A DNA stretch of 64,000 nucleotides from CAVYWD01 sp963772225 (GTDB lineage: Bacteria; Myxococcota; Myxococcia; Myxococcales; UBA5297): NCBI GenBank assembly GCA_963772225.1, contig CAVYWD010000005.1, positions 310,001 to 374,000 on the forward strand. Direction: 5' to 3'. The notes below the pieces were generated by a model that was not told where the DNA came from, searched no databases, and worked only from the letters and a program-made list of their open reading frames with translations. Of this stretch, positions 27,801 to 35,773 are shown one piece after another. A program made the position numbers and the translations under genes. How positions within the stretch are numbered: the stretch's first letter is position 1; each line of letters opens with the position of its first letter.

Positions 27801-28211
27801 GACCGGCTCGCCGCCGCCCAGGCGTCGTTCGAGCAGGAGCACGCGATGGTGGAGCGGCTCGCGGGCAGGCTGCGCAGCGCCCGCGATGGGGTGGCCCTCG
27901 CCGGCGCTCTGGACGAGATCTTGAACCTGCTCGTCGGCCACTTCCAGCGCGAGGAGTCGGACCAGGGACTTTATGGCCTGGTCCACCGGCGCGCCCCGAC
28001 GCTGCGCGACGCGTTCGACAGCCTCATGGCCGAGCACGGGCGGATCCTCGACCAGATGCGGTCGCTCAAATCCACCGTGGCCGAGGGGCGCGCGGAGGGC
28101 GGCGAGGCGGCAGAGGAGGCCGCGAAGCTCGCGGCGACGCTGCGCGAGCACGAGACCAAGGAGAATGAAATCGCCCACGCGGCGGTGGAGCAGGCGGAGA
28201 CGCTGCACTGA
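24846..28211 (+). CDS. Malate synthase-isocitrate lyase-hemerythrin fusion (glyoxylate cycle)
   Basis: A 1121-residue single frame with an AAGGAGG ribosome site. Residues about 1-545 are malate synthase A: the signature REHSAGLNCGRWDYIFS (about 278) and the catalytic MEDAATAEISRAQVWQW (about 453). Residues about 575-985 are isocitrate lyase: WEGVQRPYSKAEV, TGNQAVQMVKAGLESIYVSG, the catalytic EKKCGHMGGK (about 738-747) and NCSPSFNWKK. The last 130 residues are a hemerythrin-like four-helix bundle with its iron ligands in order: EQEH, HFQREE, MAEHGRI and HETKE. So one polypeptide performs both glyoxylate-bypass steps (isocitrate to glyoxylate plus succinate, then glyoxylate plus acetyl-CoA to malate). 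It also carries a non-heme di-iron domain that may sense or carry oxygen. Bifunctional enzymes are known in nematodes and Euglena; the hemerythrin tail is not something I know from the family. Confidence 0.9.
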   Translation: MPLPTPIASLSSGTPLPHGVELRGELPPGAEKVFTAQALSFVADLVRRFSHRREELLERRRQLAGQWDEGFRPSFLAESKAIRESDWTILPVPEELADRRVEITGPVDRKMIINALNSGANVFMADFEDSNSPTRENVWQGQVNLFDAVRRAIEFAAPETGKTYRLNEKTAVLFVRPRGWHLLEKHFWVDGKPAPASLVDFGLYFHANAKELVARGTGPYFYLPKLESHLEARLWNDVFLRAQERLGLGRGTIKATVLLETLPAAFEMDEILWELREHSAGLNCGRWDYIFSFIKKQRADENALLPDRGQVTMDKGFLRAYVQRLIQVCHRRNAHAMGGMAAYIPVKDDPAANDRALAQVRADKLREVRDGHDGTWVAHPGLVPIAKAVFDDAMKTPNQIHVKREDVHVQERDLLAVPEGTRTEEGLRHNLRVGVQYLEAWFRGSGCVPLYNLMEDAATAEISRAQVWQWIHHGAALSDGRRITPALFRRLLDEEMQRIRTEVGERRFESGKFGQARELFERLSTAAQFEEFLTLPAYDVLVGDVGAPAPAVRGDGAAETAAEETSAPWHPDPARWEGVQRPYSKAEVDRLRGSVQIEHTLAQMGARQLWALLKNRPYLHTLGALTGNQAVQMVKAGLESIYVSGWQVAADANLAGETYPDQSLYPADSVPALVRRINRAFERADKIDRSEGATGRNWFAPIVADAEAGFGGPLNAFELMKAMIEAGAAAVHFEDQVASEKKCGHMGGKVLLPTSTFVRTLTAARLAADVMGVPTVLIARTDADGAKLLMSDVDPADAPFVDRSGGRTAEGFYRIRGGLPCAIARGVAYAPFADMVWCETSTPDLDEAQEFAEGIHAKYPGKMLAYNCSPSFNWKKNLDDATIARFQRELGAMGYKFQFVTLAGFHTVSHGTFNLARDYKDRGMAAYTEIQQAEFSAEREGYTATRHQREVGAGYFDLVTEAVSQGAASTMALVGSTEADQFQDKDRLAAAQASFEQEHAMVERLAGRLRSARDGVALAGALDEILNLLVGHFQREESDQGLYGLVHRRAPTLRDAFDSLMAEHGRILDQMRSLKSTVAEGRAEGGEAAEEAAKLAATLREHETKENEIAHAAVEQAETLH

Positions 28212-28276
28212 CGAAAGCGACGCGGCGGCGGTCTCCTGCTCGCGGGCGGTGGGGCGCCTGGGCACGAAGGCCCATG

Positions 28277-29113
28277 TTATCGCCCGCGAGGCCGCCGCGC
28301 GCGAGCTCCCTTGCGGAAGAGGAACTGGAGCGCCCCGGGCAGCCGGCGCGCCCAATCTTGCTCTCGATGTTGGCCCCGCGGGTCGATGCGCACGCGAAGC
28401 CCCTCGCGCCCGAGCCGCTTCGCCTCGAGGGCCTGGACGACGCGCGCGAAGAGCGCCAGCTCCTCCGGCGGGCCCTCGCGGCGGCCGTAGTCGAGGTAGA
28501 GCCGGCCGCCGGGCCGGACGGCGCTGCGCGCGATGAGCTCCAAGAGCGCGGCCGGGTCCAGGATGAGCGTCGGCGACATGGCCAAGGCGCGTCCGAAGAC
28601 GCCCCCGTGCTTCAGGAACGCGACCAGCGACAGGATGCCGCCCATCGAGCTGCCGCCCACCATCGTGTCGGCCGGACCGGGCAGGGTCGCGAACTCGCGG
28701 TCGATCCGCGGCTTGAGCGCGTGGACCACCCAGTCGAGCAGGGCGCCGGCGCGGCCTTCTCCGAAGCGCTCGGTCCCGAAGGGCGCGTAGTCTGGGATGC
28801 GGTCCTCTCCGCCGTGGTCGATGGCCACCGCGATGGGGACCGCCGAGCAGCGCCTCGCCCTCGCCGAGAGGACCCGGTCGACGCCCCAGCCGCCGGCGAA
28901 GCTCCCCTCGTCGCCGAAGACGTTCTGGCCGTCCCAGAGGTAAGCGACGGGCAGGGGGTCCGGCGCCGGCGGCAGATAGACCTGCACCCGGCGGGTGCCG
29001 CGCAGGCCGGGAACTGCGAGCGGCCCCAGAGAGAGGAGCTGGCCCTGGGGGCGCGCCGGATGGGCCCAGGCGCTCCGGGCGGCGCCGCGCTTCGAATTCG
29101 GGTCTCTTGTCAT
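28277..29113 (-). CDS. Esterase of the enterochelin-esterase/D type (alpha/beta hydrolase)
   Basis: A 278-residue alpha/beta hydrolase. It has an N-terminal core strand (RRVQVYLPPA), AYLWDGQNVFGDEGSF as in Fes/IroE-like esterases, the nucleophile elbow GGSSMGGILSL (about residue 130) and a late His in the GQHREQDW segment (about 262). A lid region is small. Cytoplasmic; no signal peptide. Likely hydrolyses an ester of a siderophore, acyl sugar or acyl-CoA; the substrate cannot be read from the sequence. A TTG at 29131 would extend it by six residues; ATG 29113 is preferred. It converges on the fusion gene, 65 bases away. Confidence 0.7.
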   Translation of the reverse strand: MTRDPNSKRGAARSAWAHPARPQGQLLSLGPLAVPGLRGTRRVQVYLPPAPDPLPVAYLWDGQNVFGDEGSFAGGWGVDRVLSARARRCSAVPIAVAIDHGGEDRIPDYAPFGTERFGEGRAGALLDWVVHALKPRIDREFATLPGPADTMVGGSSMGGILSLVAFLKHGGVFGRALAMSPTLILDPAALLELIARSAVRPGGRLYLDYGRREGPPEELALFARVVQALEAKRLGREGLRVRIDPRGQHREQDWARRLPGALQFLFRKGARARRPRGR

Positions 29114-29167
29114 CGGGAGGCGCGCCTGCAATCAATAGCCCAGACATCGCTTGGCTGCGAGGGTCCC

Positions 29168-29797
29168 ATGGCCGATGTCAGTCCCGACGGCATTCAACGC
29201 GTGAGCCTGGAGTTCTTCGACTCGGCCGGCCGCCGAACGGCGCTGGAGGGCCGCCTCGTGGCGATCTCGAAGGGCGCCATGCGGCTCGACCTCCCGGCCA
29301 GCGAGGCGGCGCTCGCGCTCCGGCGCGGGCTGGAGCTCCGGGTGCGCTTGCACGACCCGCACGGCGACCTGCGATTCATGGCACCGGTCGTCGACGTGGC
29401 CATGGGGAGCTCGCTCGAGCTGAAGATCCAGCTGCCCGACCACTTCTCGCAGCTGCAGTCCCGCCGCTTCCATCGCTACGACGCGCGGCTCCCCGCGCAT
29501 TGCACGCGCCTCGATGCGACCGGGATCGCGCGCGAGCACTACCAGGTCGAGACCTGGGAGATCGGCGGCAAGGGCGCCGGCATTGTCGGGCCCTGCAACG
29601 TCTCGCCGGGCACCGTCCTTCAGTTCGACGTCGAGCTGCCGAGCGTCGGGCGCTGCCGGGCTCGCTCCGAGGTCCGCTTCTCGCGCGCGACCTCCGGCGG
29701 GTCCTTCCAGTGGGGCATCGAGTTCACGCGGATCGAAGCGCCCGACCTCGAGCGGCTCTCCGCGTTTCTAGGCGCTCTCGAGACCCGTGTGGGCTAG
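29168..29797 (+). CDS. PilZ-domain protein (putative c-di-GMP effector)
   Basis: A 209-residue protein divergent from the esterase. The N-terminal half is a YcgR-N-like beta domain (ALEGRLVAISKGAMRLDLP, SLELKIQLPDHF). The C-terminal half is PilZ: the RxxxR arginine switch in SRRFHRYDARLP (about residue 100), WEIGGKGAG in place of the usual DxSxxG, and FQWGIEFTRI near the end. The first PilZ motif is intact and the second is degenerate, so c-di-GMP binding is probable but not assured. PilZ proteins regulate motility and polysaccharide synthesis, fitting the gliding and synthase loci in this window. Confidence 0.75.
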   Translation: MADVSPDGIQRVSLEFFDSAGRRTALEGRLVAISKGAMRLDLPASEAALALRRGLELRVRLHDPHGDLRFMAPVVDVAMGSSLELKIQLPDHFSQLQSRRFHRYDARLPAHCTRLDATGIAREHYQVETWEIGGKGAGIVGPCNVSPGTVLQFDVELPSVGRCRARSEVRFSRATSGGSFQWGIEFTRIEAPDLERLSAFLGALETRVG

Positions 29798-29808
29798 GGC
29801 ACCGAGGG

Positions 29809-30252
29809 CTATTCGTGCGGGATGAAGTCGTCGTCGCCGGGGGGCGGCGGCTCGTCCGCAGGGGGGCCGCCCTGTTGCCGGGCCAGCTCGGCCTCGATGG
29901 CCTGCAGGAGGCCCCGCTCCTTGTCGTGGAAGCGCGCCTTGCCCGGGTCGGCCAGCGTGCGCCGGGCGCCGTTGGCGTAGAACTCGAGATCCTGCCGGCT
30001 GGCCCCGCGGATGGGCATGCCCTTGCTGCGGCCGTAGTTGGGGAGGACCATGCCCTCGGCCCCGCCTCCGCTGGGGGGACGGGCCGCGGGCGCCGCCCGA
30101 GTCGCCGCCGAGGCGGAGCCGTCGAGGTTCAGCTCGCCCAACCGAAGGACGAAGCTGTCGCCACGCCGCTGCGCGGTCCCCACGCGGACGTGCTCGACGC
30201 TTCCGTCGGGTCGGGTCACCGCTACGGTCACAGGGAGTTCTGAGTCGCTCAT
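29809..30252 (-). CDS. Conserved hypothetical protein with an exonuclease-X-C-terminus-like module
   Basis: A 147-residue soluble protein. An N-terminal beta segment (LPVTVAVTRPDGSVEHVRVG) leads to a disordered Gly/Ala/Pro linker and a compact helical segment. That segment has MVLPNYGRSKGMPIRGASRQ followed by LEFYANGARRTLAD. The pattern PxYGxxKGxPI..... resembles the short module seen at the C-terminus of exodeoxyribonuclease X-like proteins and DUF3820 proteins, but the match is loose. The acidic tail (PPPPGDDDFIPHE) is likely unstructured. No enzymatic residues are evident. It converges on the PilZ gene with 11 bases between stops. Confidence 0.5.
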   Translation of the reverse strand: MSDSELPVTVAVTRPDGSVEHVRVGTAQRRGDSFVLRLGELNLDGSASAATRAAPAARPPSGGGAEGMVLPNYGRSKGMPIRGASRQDLEFYANGARRTLADPGKARFHDKERGLLQAIEAELARQQGGPPADEPPPPGDDDFIPHE

Positions 30253-30338
30253 GGCAGACCAAATCGCAGACCCATGACCCTCGCGTCAACCCCTTCTCGC
30301 CCGCTCCTCAAAGCAGAGGGCCAAAGCGCAGGAACTGC

Positions 30339-31331
30339 TCAGCGGTCGCGGGTGGCCGCAGAGCGCTCCGGCTTGCGCGCGCAGGACTCCGGAGGGCGCT
30401 CCATCGTCGAGGTGCCGAAGGCCTTTCCCGGCGTCCGGCAACGCATCATCGCGGCCGCCGACTTCGCGCGGCCGTCGGCGAGCCAGGCCTTGAGGTTGAG
30501 GCCGCTCTGGACATCGTAGTGGTAGCTCCCGTCCGCCGCGCCGAGCCCTTTGACCCCGAGCGTGCGCAGGACCACGGTCCGGTCGTCCATGGGGAGCGCG
30601 GCCAGGTTGTCGCGATAGCGCTCGCCCAGCGCAAAGTACTGCTCGGCGTTGGAGAGGTAGAGCACTCCCACGGTGAGCCCCGCCTTCGCGGCGGCGCGCC
30701 CGATGGCGGCCAGCGTCCTCGGCCCGGTGAGGTCCCCGCGGACGGCCACCGCGCGCCCCGACTGCCAGAGGCGCTGGATGTGGCCGAACTGCTCGGGGTC
30801 GTCAAGCCAGGAGGCGACCCTCAGCGCCTTCAGCCTCGCTCGCTCACCGGCGAGGCGCGCGCGGACAAGGGGCGCGGCGGTCCGAAAGGCCGTGCGCACC
30901 CGCTGCCGCTCCTGCGCGGAGGAGAAGGCGTGGTCGATCCAGCGCTCCGCCTCCTTGCGGCGGCGAAAGCCCCACAGGTCCAGGAAATCGCTCGGCCCCT
31001 TCGCGCGGGAGACGAGCACGCCGTAGGCCTGGTGCAGGTCGGCGATCGACTGATCGAAGTCGAACAGGACCATTGCCTCCGAGCGGGCCCAACCGGCGAA
31101 AAGGTAGTTGGGGTCGGTCCCCACGCCGACCAGGAGCCCGCCTCGGTTGAGCACCGCCGCTCGAAAGAGGTCGTGGCGCAGCTCGTTCGAGATCCAGTAA
31201 TGCGTCCCGCGGATGAGCGCCTTGGGCGGCGGGTCGGGCGGCGCGAGCCGGAGCTCGGCGAAGGTTTGCAGGGGCGGGAGCGGAGCCGGAGCAGCCGAGA
31301 GCGAGGCCAGGAGCAGGGCAGGCAGGATCAC
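30339..31331 (-). CDS. LIC_10091-type exported protein
   Basis: A 330-residue protein from GTG 31331, which gives a signal peptide (ILPALLLASLSAAPAP). The sequence NRGGLLVGVGTDPNYLFAGW then RSEAMVLFDFDQSIADLHQA is characteristic of the uncharacterised LIC_10091 family (Leptospira and Myxococcota), which has a Rossmann/methyltransferase-like core. Later segments VAVRGDLTGPRTLAAIG and GVLYLSNAEQYFALGERY fit that fold. No biochemical role is known to me. It is divergent from the serine hydrolase gene, with 130 bases between starts. Confidence 0.65.
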   Translation of the reverse strand: MILPALLLASLSAAPAPLPPLQTFAELRLAPPDPPPKALIRGTHYWISNELRHDLFRAAVLNRGGLLVGVGTDPNYLFAGWARSEAMVLFDFDQSIADLHQAYGVLVSRAKGPSDFLDLWGFRRRKEAERWIDHAFSSAQERQRVRTAFRTAAPLVRARLAGERARLKALRVASWLDDPEQFGHIQRLWQSGRAVAVRGDLTGPRTLAAIGRAAAKAGLTVGVLYLSNAEQYFALGERYRDNLAALPMDDRTVVLRTLGVKGLGAADGSYHYDVQSGLNLKAWLADGRAKSAAAMMRCRTPGKAFGTSTMERPPESCARKPERSAATRDR

Positions 31332-31461
31332 GTCGCTCTCGCCTGAAGAAGTGCTCGGAGTCTGCCACGGAACGATCGGCGGCCCCAAGAAGCGGTTTCG
31401 CGCTGGCCTTTTCGCGAAAGGCCCTGGCGGCCGCAGGGGCCGCGAGCGCGGGAGGTCGCGA

Positions 31462-32700
31462 GTGCACTATTCTCCAGCCATCGTGGCGCGCCGGATCGCG
31501 ACAGCTCTGGCAGCGATCGCCGCCGCGGGCTCCGCGCGCGCTCAGGGCGGAGGCATGCGAGACGACGTCGCGCGATGGATGGCGCAAGAGCCCGCCCGCT
31601 TCGGCCGTCTCCTCGAGGCGCCGGAGCGCTTCCGGGTCCAGGTGCTCATCGGCGAGGTGCGCGGCGGCCGAACGAGCGGTCGCCCGCAGCTCGTCCGACA
31701 CGGGTATCGGGTCGACGCCGAGTATTTCTACCCGGCGAGCGCCGTGAAGCTGTGTGCGGCGGCGGCCGCCTTGGAGAAGCTGGGCGATCTGTCGGCGGAG
31801 CGCGGCTCGGCGGTGGGGCTCGAGACGAAGCTCGCGTTCGGCCCGGTCTCGCGCGCGTATCCCGGCGGCGAGAGCGACCCGCGCAACCCCGACGGCGGCC
31901 GCCTCACGCTCGACTTTCTCCTGCGAGCGGCGCTCGTCGCCTCCGACAACCCGGCCTTCAACCGGCTTTACGACTTCGTCGGCCGCGACGAGCTGAACCA
32001 GAGGATGTGGAGGGCCGGCCTGGCTTCGGTGCGGCTTCGGCACCGGCTGGACGTCGAGCTCGCGGACGAGGAGAACCGGCGGACGCCGGCGGTCGAGCTG
32101 CGCCCCCGGGCCTCTCCGCCGCTGCGCCTTCCGGAGCGCGACGGCGGGCTCGCCCTGGAGGCCGCGCCCGAGCCGGGCCTGCTCGTGGGGCACGCGCACC
32201 TCGAGGGCGCGCGCCGAGTCGAGGGGCCCAAGGACTTCTCGGGCAAGAACCGGGTCTCGCTGGTCGACCTCCAGAACCTGCTCGCCGCGGCGCTGCGGCC
32301 GGACCTCAGCGCCGGCGCCGAGCTGCAGCTCACGCCTGACCACCGGCAGGCCCTCGCCCGAGCGCTCGGCGGCTCGGCCAAAGACCTGGGGAGCGCGTTC
32401 GCGGGCCAGGACTTCGGCGAGGCGCGGTTCAGGCCGGCGCTGCAGGGGGTGGCTCGAGCGCTTCCGCGCGCGAGGATCCGCGCCTTCGGAAAGTCGGGGC
32501 TCGCCTATGGCTTTCAGGTGGAGAACGCCTACTTCGAAGACTCGAAGACCGGCCGCGCGCTCTTCCTCGCCGCGGCGATCTACGCGGACGCCGACGGCGT
32601 GGTCGGCGACGGGAGCTACGACTACGACTCGGTGAGCCGCCCATTCATGGCCGACCTGGGGGAGCTCGCGGCCCGGCGGTTCCTCGCGGCCTCTCCGTAG
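31462..32700 (+). CDS. Exported serine hydrolase of the class A beta-lactamase fold
   Basis: A 412-residue protein. GTG 31462 is chosen: GGAGG lies seven bases upstream and it yields a signal peptide (IATALAAIAAAGSARAQ). The three active-site elements of the penicillin-recognising fold are present in order: SxxK in YPASAVKL (about residue 94), SDN in VASDNPAFN (about 163) and KSG in FGKSGLAYG (about 345). A clear ExxLN omega-loop is not obvious, and the spacing between SDN and KSG is longer than in true class A enzymes. So it may be a periplasmic esterase, amidase or DD-peptidase-like enzyme rather than a resistance determinant. Confidence 0.7.
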   Translation: MHYSPAIVARRIATALAAIAAAGSARAQGGGMRDDVARWMAQEPARFGRLLEAPERFRVQVLIGEVRGGRTSGRPQLVRHGYRVDAEYFYPASAVKLCAAAAALEKLGDLSAERGSAVGLETKLAFGPVSRAYPGGESDPRNPDGGRLTLDFLLRAALVASDNPAFNRLYDFVGRDELNQRMWRAGLASVRLRHRLDVELADEENRRTPAVELRPRASPPLRLPERDGGLALEAAPEPGLLVGHAHLEGARRVEGPKDFSGKNRVSLVDLQNLLAAALRPDLSAGAELQLTPDHRQALARALGGSAKDLGSAFAGQDFGEARFRPALQGVARALPRARIRAFGKSGLAYGFQVENAYFEDSKTGRALFLAAAIYADADGVVGDGSYDYDSVSRPFMADLGELAARRFLAASP

Positions 32701-32805
32701 CGCCGGCTCCGAAAGCCCCTGTTGAACACGGCCGGCGAGAGGCTCTCGCGAGCCCCTCGCCGGCCATCCGACACCGCATCGGTACGAAAGCGTGCTCGCG
32801 CACGC

Positions 32806-33831
32806 CTATGGCTCGTCGGCCGCCGGCTCCACCGTGGATTCCTCCGAGGGAATCGGCGCCGCCCTCACGCCTTCGGATGCCGCCGGCGCGGGAACGTCGC
32901 TCGGGGGTTGGGCGGGCGCCGCGTCGACGGCGAGGCTCTCGGCCGTCGCGAGCGCGCTGAGGCGCGCCTTGTTCACCGCGGCCTTCACGTACGAGGGCTC
33001 GAGCTCCAGCGCGCGGGAGTACTCGGCGCGGGCTTCGGTCTTCTCGCCCAGGCGCTCATGGGCGATGCCCAGGTTGTTGTGGACGAAGGCGACGTTGGGC
33101 AGCAGCGCCGCGGCCTTTTCGAGCGCCGAGACGGATTTCTGGGGCTTGCCGGCCAGGAGATAGGCGAGGCCGAGGTTGTTGAAGGCGAAGCCGTGGTTCG
33201 GATTCAGGCGCGACGCGCTCAGGAAATCGAAGATGGCGTCGTCGCTTCGGCCCAGCATGAGGTTGGCGCGCCCGCTCAGGTTGTAGGCCTCGGCGGCCTT
33301 GGGGTCGCGCCGCTGGGCCTCCTCGGCGGCGGCGAGCGCCCCGACGCCGTCGCGGTCGCGGAGGAGGAGGAGGGCGAGGCGGACCATGGGCGCGGCTTCG
33401 TTCGGCTGAGCGCGGGCGAGCGCGCGGCCGGCGCTGCGGGCCAGCGCGCGGTCGCGCGACTTCTCCGCGAGGTCGGCGGTGAGCTCGAGCGCGTCGGCGC
33501 TGGCCGGCGCGTCGAAGGCGGCGCGCCGCGCCTCGAGGAGGGCGCCCTCCATGTCTTTGGCGGCCACTCGCTCCCGCGCCCGCGCCAGGTGATCGGGCGA
33601 GCCCGTGCACTCGTGCGAGAGGCCCACCTCACCGGCCGCGACCGGCCTCGGCGGCGCCGAAGGGCGCTGCTCTGCGGATGCGTCCGGTTTCTCCTCCTGC
33701 GCGGTGGCTCGAAGGGACTGCGGCGTCGGCGCGACCGCCGGCGTCGGCGACCCCACTCGCGCCGACGAGCCCGTCTCGCATCCAGAAAGAATCCACGCTG
33801 CCATCGCCGCCGCCCCGAATATGCGCTTCAT
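32806..33831 (-). CDS. TPR lipoprotein
   Basis: A 341-residue lipoprotein with a near-perfect AGGAGGT ribosome site. Signal and lipobox: AAMAAWILSGC-ETGS. A Pro/Ala/Gln linker extends to about residue 70. About five TPR units follow (AKDMEGALLEARRAAFDAPA, AAEAYNLSGRANLMLGRSDD, AFVHNNLGIAHERLGEKTEA), then an Ala/Pro/Glu-rich tail. It is likely an outer-membrane-anchored protein-interaction scaffold. It is distinct from the gliding-cluster TPR lipoproteins and stands alone; the next gene upstream is separated by 230 bases with nothing recognisable. Confidence 0.7.
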   Translation of the reverse strand: MKRIFGAAAMAAWILSGCETGSSARVGSPTPAVAPTPQSLRATAQEEKPDASAEQRPSAPPRPVAAGEVGLSHECTGSPDHLARARERVAAKDMEGALLEARRAAFDAPASADALELTADLAEKSRDRALARSAGRALARAQPNEAAPMVRLALLLLRDRDGVGALAAAEEAQRRDPKAAEAYNLSGRANLMLGRSDDAIFDFLSASRLNPNHGFAFNNLGLAYLLAGKPQKSVSALEKAAALLPNVAFVHNNLGIAHERLGEKTEARAEYSRALELEPSYVKAAVNKARLSALATAESLAVDAAPAQPPSDVPAPAASEGVRAAPIPSEESTVEPAADEP

Positions 33832-34061
33832 GACTTCGACCTCCTGAATGGAATGGAGCGCCTCTCGAGCGCGCTCCCCGGCCCATTGGCTTCGAAAGGA
33901 GCCGGCGTTCTCGCCGCGCTCCATGCCGGGGCCGGATTGCGCGCCCCGTGCCACCGACCGACTATGAGGGAAGACCGCAGGATTCGGCGCTCGTCGCGGC
34001 TCCGGGGACGCGAGCGCCGCGGACGCGGGGACGCAGTTCCTTGGGCCTGAACGGCCTCGGG

Positions 34062-34991
34062 TCAGTTGGCAGGGCGCGGGAAGGCGCTCTCGAAGAGCCG
34101 CAGCGTCTCGGTCTCGTCGTGGGCGGGCGCAAATCCCGTGGCCTGCTGGAAGGCGCCGGCGTCGACGACCACCGGGAACTTGACGTGCCCCAGGGCGCCG
34201 GCCGGGAGGTCGGGGAGCCCCGCGCGGCCGAGCGCCAGCCGGGCAATGAACTCCGGCAGCGGCAGGCGCGGGCGGCCGAGCGCCCGCGCGATGATCGAGA
34301 GCGGCACGGGCTGGGGGCCAGCGACGTTGTAGACGCCGCGCAGCTTCTTCTCGACGGCGAGCGCGATGGCCGCCGCGGCGTCCTCTTCGTGCATGAACTG
34401 CATGAGCGGGTCGAAGCCGGCGACCATCGGCACCACCGGGCCTTTGAGGAACGAGGCGAGCGTGCCCTGGCCCGAAGGGCCGAGCGTGTAGACGACCCGG
34501 AGGACGGCGGTGGTCGCTTCCGGCATTTGCCAGAGCGCCGCGGCGGCATAGAGGTCGGCGGCGATGAGGTCGGCGAGCTCGGGGAAGCTCTCCAGCGCCA
34601 AAGGCGCTTCGTCCTCCTTGTGGTAGAGCGGCGAGTCGGCGGCGGCTCCGTAGAAGGTGTGGCGGCCGACGAAGACGACCTGGCGCACGCCGAACGCCTT
34701 GCAATGGTCGAAGACCGCGCGGGTCGCGCCCAGGTTCATCCGGTTCCGGCCCTCGCCGCGCGAGGCCCAGGCGCTCACCGTGGCCATGTGCAGCACTGCC
34801 TCGGGGCGCTCGCGTCGGAAGACGTCCTCTGCCGCGCGCTTGCGGATATCCAGGTCGAACAAAGCGATGGCCTCAGGCTTGTCCGGCCAGGGGCGGGTAT
34901 CGATGCCGGCCACCTCGTGGCCCGCTTCGCTCAAGCGAACCGCCACCCTGCGGGCGACGGCGCCGCAGATGCCGGCGATGAGAACCTTCAT
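34062..34991 (-). CDS. NAD(P)-dependent epimerase/SDR family protein
   Basis: A 309-residue extended short-chain dehydrogenase. The N-terminal Rossmann motif is MKVLIAGICGAVARRVA (variant GxxGxxA), with an acidic residue ending strand 2 (VAGID). It has DLDIRKRAAEDVF and VLHMATVSAWAS. The usual YxxxK is not in its canonical place; a Tyr lies in HTFYGAAADSPLYHKE. The C-terminus carries VVYTLGPSGQG and substrate-domain helices. It probably acts on a nucleotide sugar or related metabolite, or has become a non-catalytic NmrA/SDR-like protein. GGGGGAGAA precedes the ATG. Confidence 0.65.
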   Translation of the reverse strand: MKVLIAGICGAVARRVAVRLSEAGHEVAGIDTRPWPDKPEAIALFDLDIRKRAAEDVFRRERPEAVLHMATVSAWASRGEGRNRMNLGATRAVFDHCKAFGVRQVVFVGRHTFYGAAADSPLYHKEDEAPLALESFPELADLIAADLYAAAALWQMPEATTAVLRVVYTLGPSGQGTLASFLKGPVVPMVAGFDPLMQFMHEEDAAAAIALAVEKKLRGVYNVAGPQPVPLSIIARALGRPRLPLPEFIARLALGRAGLPDLPAGALGHVKFPVVVDAGAFQQATGFAPAHDETETLRLFESAFPRPAN

Positions 34992-35301
34992 GGGGCATTC
35001 TCCCCCTGGGCGACGATGCGCTCGGCGGCGCTCTCGATTCCACCACCGAGCGGAGCCGCGTCCCGCCGAGGAACGCTCCGGGCGAAGCCGTTCCGATCGG
35101 GGCGAAGAGCAGTCGCGGCGGTCAGCGGCGAATCGGCCCCTCGCGCGCACAGGCGAATCGCGCGGGCGGAGTTGCGGTCGAGAGTGGACAAAGGCGGCGC
35201 GCAGACCTCGAGAGGAGGCCACTCTTCTAACACGCTGCCTTCAAGGACGCTGGAGACCCCGTGCGGGGGCTCGACGGGGGGGGCGCGAAGCGCGAGTTCG
35301 C

Positions 35302-35680
35302 CCGGCAACGGAACGGCGTGTCCGTAGCAGGCGGCCAGCTTCGAGTCGTCGGAGAAGCGGCTGCCGGACGCGTGGCGGGCGCCGTCGCCGCCTGCGCTGA
35401 AGTCGACCGCCTGCCCATTCAACGGCATTCTCACGACCAGCCGACGGGCGACGTTCGCGAAGACGTCCCATAGTCCCTTCGGCGCGAACTCTTGTGCAGG
35501 CTGGCAAAGACTCCAGGCTCCAGACCCCAGGCTCCAGGGAATGCAGTTCCTGAAGCCTGGGGTCTGGAGCCTAAGGCAACCCTCTTTGGTTCCGGCTCGG
35601 CCGGGTTAGGACGTCGCCGGCCATGGGGGTGACGATTCGATCGCGCTACGGGCCGGCGATGGGCGCGGCCGCGGTCGCGC
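35302..35680 (-). pseudogene. Duplicated 3'-end fragment of the MINPP-like phosphatase gene, split by a repeat element
   Basis: The reverse strand of 35302-35470 and 35609-35680 is clearly homologous to 37141-37375, the 3' end of the phosphatase gene 1.5 kb downstream. The shared protein text is DFSAGxDGARHAxGSRF and SKLAACYGHA. The copy lacks the phosphatase body and has lost the stop codon (TTG instead of TAG). It is interrupted by a 140-base element at 35471-35610. It is a non-functional remnant of a partial duplication. The rest of 34992-35773 holds no other gene that I can support. Confidence 0.7.
35471..35610 (-). repeat. MITE-like dispersed repeat, copy A
   Basis: A 140-base element inserted in the duplicated phosphatase fragment. 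Its core is a perfect 18-bp inverted repeat (35516-35533 and 35554-35571; GGCTCCAGACCCCAGGCT and complement) around a 20-base loop. Comparison with the uninterrupted paralog (37310-37320) defines both ends and suggests a TA duplication at the insertion site. It shares more than 100 aligned positions with copies B and C. No coding capacity. The opposite strand is given because copies B and C run in reverse complement to the plus-strand text here. Confidence 0.75.
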
Positions 35681-35773
35681 CGCGTCAGCCGTGATTCATA
35701 GGGATCGAAACGCGACAATTGCCGTGCGCGCTGGTCCTCCAGGTGGACGCTTCACCACCACCGGAGGTCGCAC

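Noticed and set aside
24654..29147. A 1497-codon reverse open frame under the glyoxylate fusion gene
   Set aside because: Antisense shadow; the forward frame encodes three recognisable enzyme or metal-binding domains with a perfect ribosome site.
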